Below are positions 45,164-54,697 of a stretch of 64,000 nucleotides of DNA, one piece after another. The position numbers and the translations under genes are program-made. The stretch comes from Flavobacterium sp. NRK1 (GTDB lineage Bacteria > Bacteroidota > Bacteroidia > Flavobacteriales > Flavobacteriaceae): positions 1,953,930 through 2,017,929 of the forward strand of contig NZ_JAMXLA010000001.1 of the NCBI RefSeq assembly GCF_024054175.1. The letters are read 5' to 3'. Under the pieces are notes generated by a model that saw nothing but the letters and a program-made list of their open reading frames with translations, made no database searches and had not been told where the DNA came from. How positions within the stretch are numbered: position 1 is the stretch's first letter; each line of letters opens with the position of its first letter.

Positions 45164-46444
45164 CTATAAGTCATATTGTTTTATTTTTCGGTACAGGGTT
45201 CTTTCAGATATGCCAAGTTCATCAGCAGCTGCTTTACGTTTACCTTTATTACGTTCCAAAGCTTTTTTTATAAGTTCTATTTCTCTTTCATCTAACCTTA
45301 AGGTTTCTTCCTCTTCTACGGTTTCAGCAAAAAGATAATTGCTGTCATCATCATCGTCTTCCTCAATTACAGGCGGCTCGGGGCGGGATACCTTTTGTGG
45401 AGCAAAAACATTTGTGCTTGGCAGGTTTTCAAAGTCTTCATGAGTATCGCCATTTTGCGCACCATATATTTTCTGAATCAGACCTTTGTTTGTTTCCTGT
45501 ACTTTTGATGTATTGCCGTTCTGCATTAGCTCCATAGTAAGTTTCTTCAGGTCGTTCAGGTCGCTTTTCATATCAAACAATACCTTATATAATATCTCTC
45601 TCTCATTACTGAAATCACTTTCGGGCTTTTTATCTCTTACTACTGCAGGTAGATTGCTGCCTTCTTCCGGTAAATAAGCTCTTAATGAAGCGAGTGTAAT
45701 ATTTCTGTTTGCCTCCAGTACGCTTATTTGTTCTGCAACGTTACGTAGTTGACGTATATTGCCGCTCCAGCGAAATTTTTGTAAAAGTGAAACAGCATCG
45801 TCATCAAGTTTAATAGGAGGCATTTTATATTTGTGTGCAAAATCTGAAGAGAATTTTCTGAACAATAAATGTACGTCTTCTTTTCTTTCGCGTAACGGGG
45901 GAAGCATAATTTCTACTGTACTTAAACGATAGTAAAGATCTTCCCTGAATTTGCCTTTTTCAATGGCATCAAACATATTTACGTTTGTAGCAGCTACAAT
46001 ACGCACATTGGTTTTTTGCACCTGAGACGATCCTACTTTTATAAATTCTCCGTTTTCCAGTACACGAAGCAGTCTTACCTGAGTGGTAAGAGGCAGTTCG
46101 CCCACTTCGTCCAGAAAAATTGTACCGCCGTCAGCGACTTCAAAATAACCTTCACGCGTAGCGGTAGCTCCTGTAAAAGCACCTTTTTCGTGGCCAAAGA
46201 GTTCACTGTCTATAGTTCCTTCCGGTATGGCGCCACAGTTTACTGCAATATACTTACCATGCTTTCTGTGTGAAAGGGCATGTATTATTTTAGGGATGCT
46301 TTCTTTACCTACACCGCTTTCTCCCGTAACCAGCACCGATATATCGGTAGGGGCTACCTGCATGGCTTTTTCAACCGCTCGGTTAAGTTTAGGATCGTTT
46401 CCTATAATCTCGAATCGCTGCTTTATGGCTTGTATGCTTTCCAT
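45164..46444 (-). CDS. Sigma-54-dependent transcriptional activator without receiver domain
   Basis: A 426-residue enhancer-binding protein. The AAA+ domain starts almost at the N-terminus: Walker A GESGVGKE (41-48), the sigma-54 contact loop GAFTGA (88-93), Walker B GGTIFLDE (106-113) and WSGNIRQLRNV. A Fis-type helix-turn-helix (KAAADELGISERTLYRKIKQ) ends the protein after a long acidic linker. No receiver, GAF or PAS domain is present, so activity must be set by expression or a partner. The ATG at 46444 is preferred to a TTG at 46450. It lies directly upstream of lptE and downstream of miaB. Confidence 0.93.
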   Translation of the reverse strand: MESIQAIKQRFEIIGNDPKLNRAVEKAMQVAPTDISVLVTGESGVGKESIPKIIHALSHRKHGKYIAVNCGAIPEGTIDSELFGHEKGAFTGATATREGYFEVADGGTIFLDEVGELPLTTQVRLLRVLENGEFIKVGSSQVQKTNVRIVAATNVNMFDAIEKGKFREDLYYRLSTVEIMLPPLRERKEDVHLLFRKFSSDFAHKYKMPPIKLDDDAVSLLQKFRWSGNIRQLRNVAEQISVLEANRNITLASLRAYLPEEGSNLPAVVRDKKPESDFSNEREILYKVLFDMKSDLNDLKKLTMELMQNGNTSKVQETNKGLIQKIYGAQNGDTHEDFENLPSTNVFAPQKVSRPEPPVIEEDDDDDSNYLFAETVEEEETLRLDEREIELIKKALERNKGKRKAAADELGISERTLYRKIKQYDL

Positions 46445-46446
46445 GG

Positions 46447-46962
46447 TCAATCAACTACTTTAATTTTGGTTCTTATCGAATTAAAAATATCATTCAATTC
46501 GTCTTCTTTCGAAGGATCAAGCTGGGATCTGTCAATAATTGAAGCTTGCATTTTATTGAAATAAATAAGATACCATTTTTTTGTACTTTTAATTTTGACA
46601 AGATCCTCCCATTTACGCGCATTAAAAAAATCTTCGCCTTCAGTTCTAAATTCAGTTTCATTTAACGTAAAAACCAAATTAGTATAATACCTTGAATTTT
46701 TTTTGAAGTCTTTTTTTGAGCGGTTAGCCAGATTGAAAAAAATTAATACTGATACAACTATAACTGCAATTGGTGGTATAAAACCCAAGTCATTTGCCTC
46801 TGGTTTTATGCCGCTCCAGTAAACTGTCGTTGCGTTAAAAGTAAATATAATCAGTAATAGTAAAAGGTAATATTTTATCCTGCTGGAATATAATATATAT
46901 ACACTTGTTTCTGTAAGTGTTTTTTCTGTAAGACTTTGTTTTATAATTACTTCTTTTTGCAT
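46447..46962 (-). CDS. YcxB-like membrane protein
   Basis: A 171-residue inner-membrane protein with two helices (about 29-48 and 60-78) followed by a cytosolic YcxB-like domain (about 90-165; FTLNETEFRTEGEDFFNARK and WYLIYFNKMQASIIDRSQL are the usual strands). Function of this family is unknown. It starts one base after miaB and ends two bases before the sigma-54 activator, so all three are surely co-transcribed. Confidence 0.8.
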   Translation of the reverse strand: MQKEVIIKQSLTEKTLTETSVYILYSSRIKYYLLLLLIIFTFNATTVYWSGIKPEANDLGFIPPIAVIVVSVLIFFNLANRSKKDFKKNSRYYTNLVFTLNETEFRTEGEDFFNARKWEDLVKIKSTKKWYLIYFNKMQASIIDRSQLDPSKEDELNDIFNSIRTKIKVVD

Positions 46963-46963
46963 T

Positions 46964-48412
46964 CTATGATTGCATTTCAGAATAACCTACAGGATTGCCT
47001 ATAAGTGTAGCAGATGTACATTCTGTAATTAATACATTTACAAAATCTCCCGGTTTATAATCTCCCTTAGGAAATACAACTACTGTATTTTGTGAATTCC
47101 TTCCGCTCCAGTGAGCGTCAGAACGTTTTGACTCTTTTTCAACAAGTACCTCTACCACCTGGCCAATAAAACGCTGTGTACGTTCCAGAGCCATTTTTTG
47201 CTGCAGGTTAATAATTTCTGTAAGCCTGCGGTTCTTTACTTCTTCAGGAATATCGTCTTCCAGTTTTCGTGCTGCCAGTGTTCCAGGCCTTTCACTATAA
47301 GCAAACATAAACCCGAAATCATACTTGCAGTGCTCCATAAGAGTAAGGGTATCCTGATGATCTTCTTCCGTTTCAGTAGGGAAACCGGATATCATGTCCT
47401 GCGAAAGTGAAATTTCAGGAATGATGCGGTAAATATTATCTACCAGCTCCATATATTCTTCACGTGTATGCTGGCGGTTCATCTCTTTTAATATTCGGGT
47501 GCTACCGCTTTGTACAGGTAAATGGATGTATTTACATATATTATTATGCTTTGCCATAACTTCAATAACTTCAAGGTGCATATCCTGCGGATTTGAAGTG
47601 GAAAAACGAAAACGCATTTTAGGGTACGCTTTGGCAACCATATCAAGTAATTGTGCAAAATCTACTGCTGTGGCTTTTTGCATTTCAGATGCCTTTGCAT
47701 AATCTTTTTTAAGTCCTCCTCCGTACCAAAGGTAGCTGTCTACATTTTGGCCTAAAAGCGTAATTTCTTTAAAGCCGCGGTTGTGCAGGTCGGCTATTTC
47801 TTCCATAATGCTTTGTGGTTCACGGCTGCGTTCGCGGCCGCGTGTAAATGGAACTACACAAAATGTACACATATTGTCGCATCCGCGTGTAATAGATACA
47901 AACGCAGTTACGCCATTACTGTTAAGGCGAACAGGAGCAACATCACCATAAGTTTCATCTTTAGATAAAATAACATTTATAGCATCGCGCCCTTCTTCAA
48001 CCTCTTTTAAAAGATTAGGCAGGTCTTTATAGGCATCGGGGCCTACAACCATGTCTACTATTTTTTCTTCTTCCAGAAACTGACTTTTAAGACGTTCGGC
48101 CATACAGCCTAATACGCCTACTTTCATTCCCGGATTTATTTTTTTTACAGCATTATATTTTTCCAGCCTTTTACGAACAGTTTGTTCGGCTTTATCACGG
48201 ATAGAGCAGGTGTTAACCAGCACAAGGTCTGCTTCCTCAAGGTTTTGCGTAGTATTAAAGCCTTCATTGGCAAGTATTGAGGCTACAATTTCACTGTCAG
48301 AAAAATTCATCTGGCAGCCATAGCTTTCAATAAAAAGTTTTTTGGTATTTCCTTCTTTTTGTTCTAAAACAAGGCTTTGTCCTTGTTTGTTTTCTTCAAT
48401 TATCTTTTCCAT
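46964..48412 (-). CDS. miaB: tRNA-2-methylthio-N6-dimethylallyladenosine synthase MiaB
   Basis: A 482-residue radical-SAM methylthiotransferase modifying A37 of tRNAs. The N-terminal cluster ligands are Cys33, Cys69 and Cys103; the radical-SAM cluster is RGCDNMCTFC (Cys178, Cys182, Cys185). A C-terminal TRAM domain (about 410-478) binds RNA. The motif VNTCSIRDKAEQ and length match MiaB rather than RimO. It is first in the run leading to lptE and secG. Confidence 0.96.
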   Translation of the reverse strand: MEKIIEENKQGQSLVLEQKEGNTKKLFIESYGCQMNFSDSEIVASILANEGFNTTQNLEEADLVLVNTCSIRDKAEQTVRKRLEKYNAVKKINPGMKVGVLGCMAERLKSQFLEEEKIVDMVVGPDAYKDLPNLLKEVEEGRDAINVILSKDETYGDVAPVRLNSNGVTAFVSITRGCDNMCTFCVVPFTRGRERSREPQSIMEEIADLHNRGFKEITLLGQNVDSYLWYGGGLKKDYAKASEMQKATAVDFAQLLDMVAKAYPKMRFRFSTSNPQDMHLEVIEVMAKHNNICKYIHLPVQSGSTRILKEMNRQHTREEYMELVDNIYRIIPEISLSQDMISGFPTETEEDHQDTLTLMEHCKYDFGFMFAYSERPGTLAARKLEDDIPEEVKNRRLTEIINLQQKMALERTQRFIGQVVEVLVEKESKRSDAHWSGRNSQNTVVVFPKGDYKPGDFVNVLITECTSATLIGNPVGYSEMQS

Positions 48413-48485
48413 AATTTGCTACTAGAGTGCTTTTTTCAATTGGCAAAGATACTATTTAATTTGAAAAATATGACAAGTTGACAGA

Positions 48486-49196
48486 TTACTCTTTCTCTAA
48501 ATTTATTTTATGAACCAACTCTTTAATACTGTAAATTGATTTTAGAAGAAATACAATACTGAATAGTATAAATAAGGTTGTTGCAGGGAAGGATGACTGA
48601 AGGAAAAGGCTGCCTAATAAATAAGCAATACCTGTTGCGATCATCCTGCTTTTATAATCATACAATAAAATTTTATGATTTTCTATCTGTATCATCATTA
48701 ATGAGAAGAAAGATCCTACTCCTATAAGAAAAACAATATCCTGATAAGGATTGCTTTGTTCAACAATCGACATTACAGTTAATCCTACAGCTAACAGAAA
48801 GCCTAAAAATAAAGAAGGTTTATCAATTTGGGTTTTCTGTACCCATTGAAAAGACTTGGTGTAAAAAGTGAGATCGAAATTTTCAAATTCATCTTCAGTT
48901 AAAAATTTACCTGTAAGGCATTTTCTTTTTAACGTATCAATATATTTATGAGGGAAACGGTCTCTAAAATCCATAAATAGCGCTAAAAAAACTTTATCTC
49001 CTTCAGGAACTTTTATAACAGATTTATAAAAATCAAGTTTAATTACTACATTACTAACGCTTTCATCGATGGTAAGTTTAAGTTCTTCACCATGCATAAT
49101 TTTGGTTAACAGTACTCCTTTATCGCTATAAACTTTAATTTTTCTTATGTGTCCCCAATTATAGGGTAATAAAAGTTTAATGTTTAACTCTTTCAT
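48486..49196 (-). CDS. Hypothetical membrane protein
   Basis: A 236-residue protein with an N-terminal cytosolic part of about 120 residues (beta-strands such as IRKIKVYSDKGVLLTKIMHG) and four predicted membrane helices in the C-terminal half (about 127-143, 151-167, 181-197, 202-220). No motif is recognised. It is a single gene, divergent from topA. Confidence 0.7.
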   Translation of the reverse strand: MKELNIKLLLPYNWGHIRKIKVYSDKGVLLTKIMHGEELKLTIDESVSNVVIKLDFYKSVIKVPEGDKVFLALFMDFRDRFPHKYIDTLKRKCLTGKFLTEDEFENFDLTFYTKSFQWVQKTQIDKPSLFLGFLLAVGLTVMSIVEQSNPYQDIVFLIGVGSFFSLMMIQIENHKILLYDYKSRMIATGIAYLLGSLFLQSSFPATTLFILFSIVFLLKSIYSIKELVHKINLEKE

Positions 49197-49393
49197 AAGC
49201 TGCGTGTAAATATATTAGATGGATGTAAAAGCTTAAAGATAATAAAGTTATCCTGTTCAGCCAACCTTTTTATTGAATAGATATGTTATTGCTGTAATAG
49301 GTTTTTGTGTTGATTTATTTTTTTTTAACAGAATTTTTAGAAGCAAAAATGTGAAATTAAAACCGTCAAAATCTAATATTTAAAAAAAACCAA

Positions 49394-49401
49394 TACTTTT
49401 G
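49394..49401 (+). promoter_or_regulatory. -7 element of topA
   Basis: TACTTTTG fits TAnnTTTG, 19 bases before the ATG; a clear TTG at -33 is missing. Confidence 0.5.
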
Positions 49402-49420
49402 CGACACAAAGAAAAGCAAT

Positions 49421-51937
49421 ATGGCAAAGAATTTAGTGATAGTTGAGTCGCCTGCGAAGGCAAAAACCATTGAAAAATTTCTTGGAGCAGGATACCAGGT
49501 TGAGTCCAGTTATGGACATATAGCCGATCTTCCTTCAAAAGAAATTGGCGTAGATGTAGAAAATGGCTTTAAGCCAAAATATGAGGTTTCGCCAGATAAA
49601 AAAGCATTGGTAAAAAAACTCAGAGATCTTTCTAAATCGGCCGAAATGGTTTGGCTGGCAAGTGATGAAGACCGCGAAGGAGAGGCTATTGCATGGCATC
49701 TTGCGGAAGAGCTGAAACTTGATAAAACAAAAACCAAAAGAATTGTTTTTCATGAGATCACCAAAACGGCAATTCAGAAAGCTATTGAAAATCCAAGAGA
49801 TATAAATTATGATCTTGTAAATGCGCAACAGGCACGCCGTGTGCTGGACAGGCTTGTAGGATATGAGCTTTCACCTGTATTATGGAAAAAAGTAAAAAGC
49901 GGACTATCCGCGGGCAGGGTGCAGTCTGTATCTGTTCGTCTCATTGTAGAGCGTGAGCGCGAAATACAAAACTTTAAAGCAGAGGCATCTTACAGCGTTA
50001 CTGCTGAATTTGTAAATGAAGCCGGCAAAAGCTTTAAGGCTAAGCTGCCTAAAAATTTCACTACTAAACAGGAAGCCCAGGATTTTTTAAATAAAAATAT
50101 AGGTTCCATATATAAGGTGTCAGACCTTGAAACCAAACCTGCGAAAAAATCGCCCGCCGCTCCTTTCACGACTTCTACATTACAGCAGGAGGCAGCAAGA
50201 AAATTATATTTTCCTGTAGGTGTTACTATGATGCTGGCGCAGCGTTTATATGAAGCAGGGCTTATTACCTATATGAGAACTGATAGTGTAAACCTTTCTC
50301 AGGAAGCTATGGCTTCTGCCGAAGCTGAAATTATCAGGTCTTACGGTAAAGAGTTTAGCAAGCCAAGAAATTATGCTACTAAAAGTAAGGGTGCGCAGGA
50401 AGCCCACGAAGCAATTCGTCCTACCGATATGTCTCGCCATGGCGTTAATATAGATCGTGACCAGGCAAGATTATACGATTTGATATGGAAAAGAACTGTT
50501 GCTTCTCAGATGAGCGATGCCCACCTTGAACGTACAAATGTAAAGATTGAAGCCAATAACCATAAAGAATTATTTACTGCATCAGGAGAAGTTTTAATGT
50601 TTGAAGGATTTCTGAAAGTATACCTTGAAGGAAACGATGATGAAGATATAGAACAGGAAGGAATGCTGCCTGCATTAAAGGTAAATGAAAAACTTATAAA
50701 CAATTATATTACAGCTACAGAGCGTTTCTCAAGGCCGCCTGCACGATACACAGAAGCTGCTTTGGTTAAAAAACTGGAAGAGCTTGGTATAGGCCGACCT
50801 TCTACATATGCTCCAACAATATCTACAATTATTAGTAGAAATTATGTTGAGAAAGGTAGTTTTGAAGGGCAGGAGAGAAGGTACCGCCAAATGATGTTGA
50901 AAGATAGTGCTGTAACTGAACAGGAACTTCATGAAAATGTTGGTTCGGATAAAGGCAAGCTGGTTCCTACCGATATAGGTATAATTGTTAACGATTTCCT
51001 CGTTAATCATTTTGAGACTATTCTTGATTATAATTTTACCGCCAAAGTAGAACAGGATTTTGACGAAATAGCTTCCGGTAATGAAGACTGGAGAAAAATG
51101 ATGGGTGATTTTTATGATCATTTTCATCCTACCGTAAAAAATGTTGAAAAAAATGCCGAAAGAGAATCAGGTGAACGTATTTTAGGAACTGATCCGAAAA
51201 CAGGAAAGCCTGTAAGTGTTCGTTTAGGTAAATTTGGGCCAATGGCACAAATAGGTGATGCTGAAGATGAAAATAAACAATTTGCAAGCCTTTTACAGGA
51301 GCAGAATATAGGAACAATTACTCTTGATGAAGTTTTAGGTTTGTTTCTGCTTCCTAAGAGTCTTGGTACATATGAAGGCGAAGAAGTAGAAGTGAATAAT
51401 GGCCGTTTCGGTCCTTATGTACGTTTCGGGAAAACATTTATATCACTTCCAAAAGGCGAAGATCCTCTGGATGTAACTTTTGAAAGGGCCAAAGAACTTA
51501 TTAGTGAAAAGCAACAGGCAGACGCACCTATAGGCATGTATAAAAATGAGCCTGTACAAAAAGGTGTTGGCCGTTTTGGGCCATTTATTAAATGGAACGG
51601 AACATTTATTAATGTAAACAAAAAATATAATTTTGATAATCTTTCCCAATCCGATATTAAGGAGCTTATAGAAGATAAAATTCAAAAAGATATAGAAAAA
51701 GTAATACATAACTGGGAAGACGAGGGTATACGTGTGGAAAAAGCACGATGGGGCCGTTCTGTTATTCTTAAAGGTAAAGTAAAAATAGAGCTTAATAAAG
51801 ATGTAGATGCTTCTAAACTTACTTTAGACCAGGTTAAAACCATGATTGAGGAAAAGGCACCGGCAAAAAAAACAGCAGCCAAAAAAACGACAGCTAAAAA
51901 AGCTCCTGCCAAGAAAGCCACGGCTAAAAAGAAATAA
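49421..51937 (+). CDS. topA: DNA topoisomerase I
   Basis: An 838-residue type IA topoisomerase that relaxes negative supercoils. The Toprim domain opens with LVIVESPAKAKTIEKFLG and has the metal triad in SDEDREGEAIAWHL. The catalytic tyrosine is Tyr284 in ITYMRTDSVNLS, and the C-terminal region has repeated FGPY/FGPF-type topoisomerase-primase C4-like units without zinc cysteines (GRFGPYVRFGK, GRFGPFIKWNG). A Lys/Ala-rich tail (about 817-838) resembles histone H1 and probably adds DNA binding. The next gene follows after five bases. Confidence 0.97.
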   Translation: MAKNLVIVESPAKAKTIEKFLGAGYQVESSYGHIADLPSKEIGVDVENGFKPKYEVSPDKKALVKKLRDLSKSAEMVWLASDEDREGEAIAWHLAEELKLDKTKTKRIVFHEITKTAIQKAIENPRDINYDLVNAQQARRVLDRLVGYELSPVLWKKVKSGLSAGRVQSVSVRLIVEREREIQNFKAEASYSVTAEFVNEAGKSFKAKLPKNFTTKQEAQDFLNKNIGSIYKVSDLETKPAKKSPAAPFTTSTLQQEAARKLYFPVGVTMMLAQRLYEAGLITYMRTDSVNLSQEAMASAEAEIIRSYGKEFSKPRNYATKSKGAQEAHEAIRPTDMSRHGVNIDRDQARLYDLIWKRTVASQMSDAHLERTNVKIEANNHKELFTASGEVLMFEGFLKVYLEGNDDEDIEQEGMLPALKVNEKLINNYITATERFSRPPARYTEAALVKKLEELGIGRPSTYAPTISTIISRNYVEKGSFEGQERRYRQMMLKDSAVTEQELHENVGSDKGKLVPTDIGIIVNDFLVNHFETILDYNFTAKVEQDFDEIASGNEDWRKMMGDFYDHFHPTVKNVEKNAERESGERILGTDPKTGKPVSVRLGKFGPMAQIGDAEDENKQFASLLQEQNIGTITLDEVLGLFLLPKSLGTYEGEEVEVNNGRFGPYVRFGKTFISLPKGEDPLDVTFERAKELISEKQQADAPIGMYKNEPVQKGVGRFGPFIKWNGTFINVNKKYNFDNLSQSDIKELIEDKIQKDIEKVIHNWEDEGIRVEKARWGRSVILKGKVKIELNKDVDASKLTLDQVKTMIEEKAPAKKTAAKKTTAKKAPAKKATAKKK

Positions 51938-51942
51938 TATAA

Positions 51943-53097
51943 ATGGTATTTGATTTTTTACAACCCTTAGATGCCGGTTTGCTTGAATTTATAGCCGGAG
52001 GTTCTGCTCAGGCTTTGGGTAATAAAGCTGAGTTTCATACTAATGAGCATTTTCCTGATCTTGAAAATACATCTGTTGCAATTATAGGTGTTTTAGATAA
52101 TCGTGGTGCTGACATTAAAAAAGAACATCATATACACCTTAATTATATACGTAAGGAGTTTTACAGCCTTTTTCCGGGCAACTGGGATAAATCTATTGCA
52201 GATTTAGGCAATATACCGGCAGGCAATACCCAGCAGGATACTTATTTTGTTTTAAAGAGTATCGTGGAGGAATTGGTAAAAAAGAGCATTCTTCCTATTA
52301 TTATAGGTGGCTCACAGGATTTGTCCTATGCAATATACAGAGCCTATGACAGACTTGAGCAAATGGTTAATTTTGTGTCTATCGATAGTAAATTTGATTT
52401 TGGGAAACAGGATGATGAACTTTCTGCAGCCTCTTATCTTACCAGAATGATTGTAGATGAACCCAACAATCTTTTTAATTATAGTAACCTGGGATACCAG
52501 ACATATTATAATTCGCAGGAAGAGGTAGATCTAGTAGAAAAACTATATTTTGATGCCTACAGACTGGGCGAAGTATGCGGAAATCCCACAATTGCCGAGC
52601 CTGTGTTTAGAGATGCCGATATTGTAAGTATTGATATGACGGCAGTTAAGTCCAGTGATTCCGGAAATATTGTTAAATTTATACCAAATGGTTTTGATGG
52701 CAAAGAAATTTGTACATTAGCACGCTATGCAGGAATAAGTGATAAGGTAACCGCTTTTGGTATATTTAATCATGATGATACCCGTCAGGAGGCTCCTTTA
52801 GTGGCTCAGGTAATATGGTATTTTATTGAAGGTATGCACTATCGTTCTAATGAATATCCTTTTGGAAGCAAGGAACACTATATTAAGTATATTGTGCCGG
52901 CCGAAGATGAAGAATTGGTTTTCTTTAAAAGCGATAAAACAGACAGATGGTGGATTGAAGTGCCATATGTTTCAAATCTTAACAATAAATTAAAAAGGAA
53001 TACGTTATTACCTTGTAATTATCAAGATTATCTCAGTGCCTGTAATAGTGAGTACCCTGAAAGATTATGGAAAGCTCAAAGAAAAAACATTATTTAA
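51943..53097 (+). CDS. Arginase/formimidoylglutamase-fold protein with degenerate metal site
   Basis: A 384-residue ureohydrolase-fold protein, often annotated formimidoylglutamase. The three metal-binding motifs are all altered: GGDHS reads GGSQD (122-126; Gln125 for the His ligand), DAHxD reads DSKFD (148-152; Lys150 for His), and SxDxD reads SIDMT (229-233; Thr233 for Asp). Three of six manganese ligands are thus lost, so hydrolase activity is unlikely. It lies between topA and gldK on the same strand, and this position recurs in flavobacteria as far as I recall, suggesting a structural or regulatory role. No promoter separates it from topA. Confidence 0.8.
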   Translation: MVFDFLQPLDAGLLEFIAGGSAQALGNKAEFHTNEHFPDLENTSVAIIGVLDNRGADIKKEHHIHLNYIRKEFYSLFPGNWDKSIADLGNIPAGNTQQDTYFVLKSIVEELVKKSILPIIIGGSQDLSYAIYRAYDRLEQMVNFVSIDSKFDFGKQDDELSAASYLTRMIVDEPNNLFNYSNLGYQTYYNSQEEVDLVEKLYFDAYRLGEVCGNPTIAEPVFRDADIVSIDMTAVKSSDSGNIVKFIPNGFDGKEICTLARYAGISDKVTAFGIFNHDDTRQEAPLVAQVIWYFIEGMHYRSNEYPFGSKEHYIKYIVPAEDEELVFFKSDKTDRWWIEVPYVSNLNNKLKRNTLLPCNYQDYLSACNSEYPERLWKAQRKNII

Positions 53098-53246
53098 CAC
53101 AATTGTTACAAAAACAGGGTGTTTTCGCATAAGTATTCAATAGTTTACTTTTTGTTTAGGTTTTTTTAATAAAAAAATTGTTTTTTTAAAAATAAATAAA
53201 TAGGTTTACGCCCTTAAAAATAGAATTACATTAATAACCCAATTTT

Positions 53247-54626
53247 ATGAAGAAGTTCATTGCATTAACAGCAACTTTATCATTTTTAATCAGCTGTGGT
53301 TCCAGTGACCGAGGAGAACTGGTAGGAGTTAGAGGCAGAAAATGGAGGCCTGAAAAGCCTTACGGTATGACTTTAATTCCGGGTGGTGCTTACATTATGG
53401 GTAAGTCTGATGACGACCTTGCTAATGTACAGGATGCTCCTACAAAAACGGTAACTGTTCGTTCTTTTTACATGGACGAAACTGAAATTACCAATAGCGA
53501 GTATCGTCAGTTTGTTCAGTGGGTTAAAGATTCTACAATCAGAACAAGACTTGCAATTCTTGCCGATGAGCAGGGGCAAAAGCCGGGTTCAGGTGGTATT
53601 GGAGAGTTTGCATTCAAAGATCAGGAGGCTACAGAAGATCAGTCAGCTTACGATAAATATATGTATGAGAACTATTATAGTTTAGGTACTGATGATGATA
53701 TGTATGCTGGTAGAAAGCTTAATCATAAGGCTAAGCTTATTACTGATCCTCAAAAATATCCGGATGAATATTATGTGGAGGTTATGGATTCTATGTATCT
53801 GCCGGAATCAGAATCGTATAATGGTTTAAGAACTATTGATGTTTCTAAATTAGTGTTCCGTTATTCATGGATGGATATTCAGGCAGCTGCAAAAGATAAA
53901 TCTACTAAGAATTCAAGAGCTAAGAGAAGTAAATATATGAGACATGAGCAGGTTCAGGTTTATCCGGATACTACTGTGTGGATTAAAGACTTTGCTTATT
54001 CATATAACGAGCCGATGCATAATGACTATTTTTGGCATGAGGCCTATGGAGAGTATCCTGTAGTTGGTGTTACATGGCAAAAAGCTAAAGCTTTCTGCGC
54101 ATGGAGAACGCTTAATAAAAATACATACCAAAAAGCTAAAAAGAAACAATTTGTAAACTCTTTCCGTTTACCAACTGAGGCAGAGTGGGAATTTGCTGCA
54201 AGAGGTGGTCTTCAGTCAGCTACTTTCCCGTGGGGAGGTCCTTACGCTAAAAATGACAGAGGTTGTTTCCTTGCTAACTTTAAGCCAAACAGAGGTGACT
54301 ATGCTGCTGACGGTGCTTTATATACTGTAGAAGCTCAGTCTTATGATCCTAATGATCTTAACCTTTACAATATGGCTGGTAACGTTTCAGAATGGACAGA
54401 TTCATCATATGATGCTTCGTCTTATGAATATGTTTCAACCATGAACCCTAACGTGCCGGATCTTGCTAACAAACGTAAAGTTATACGTGGCGGATCTTGG
54501 AAAGATGTGGCTTACTTCCTTCAGGTAAGTACAAGGGATTGGGAATATGCTGATTCAGCAAGAAGCTATATAGGTTTCAGAACTGTTCAGGATTATATGG
54601 GTACGCAAAATACCTCAAACGAATAA
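53247..54626 (+). CDS. gldK: Gliding motility / T9SS ring lipoprotein GldK
   Basis: A 459-residue outer-membrane lipoprotein that forms, with GldN, the periplasmic ring of the type IX secretion machine (PorK in Porphyromonas). The lipobox FLISC puts the lipidated Cys at residue 17, and a formylglycine-generating-enzyme/sulfatase-modifying fold follows (FYMDETEITNSEYRQFVQW, FRLPTEAEWEFAARGG, NMAGNVSEWTDSSY, VIRGGSWKD). Codon use here and in gldL-gldM leans toward the highly expressed type. It is first of gldKLMN. Confidence 0.96.
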   Translation: MKKFIALTATLSFLISCGSSDRGELVGVRGRKWRPEKPYGMTLIPGGAYIMGKSDDDLANVQDAPTKTVTVRSFYMDETEITNSEYRQFVQWVKDSTIRTRLAILADEQGQKPGSGGIGEFAFKDQEATEDQSAYDKYMYENYYSLGTDDDMYAGRKLNHKAKLITDPQKYPDEYYVEVMDSMYLPESESYNGLRTIDVSKLVFRYSWMDIQAAAKDKSTKNSRAKRSKYMRHEQVQVYPDTTVWIKDFAYSYNEPMHNDYFWHEAYGEYPVVGVTWQKAKAFCAWRTLNKNTYQKAKKKQFVNSFRLPTEAEWEFAARGGLQSATFPWGGPYAKNDRGCFLANFKPNRGDYAADGALYTVEAQSYDPNDLNLYNMAGNVSEWTDSSYDASSYEYVSTMNPNVPDLANKRKVIRGGSWKDVAYFLQVSTRDWEYADSARSYIGFRTVQDYMGTQNTSNE

Positions 54627-54697
54627 ATTTAGTAACCAACTCAAATTTTGAATATTTAAATTAATTAACTTAACTAAAAACTAAAAATTATTTTATT

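Noticed and set aside
51850..51937. Tandem AAAAAA(C/G)-type repeats at the topA end
   Set aside because: These encode the Lys/Ala tail in frame; no evidence of an independent satellite.
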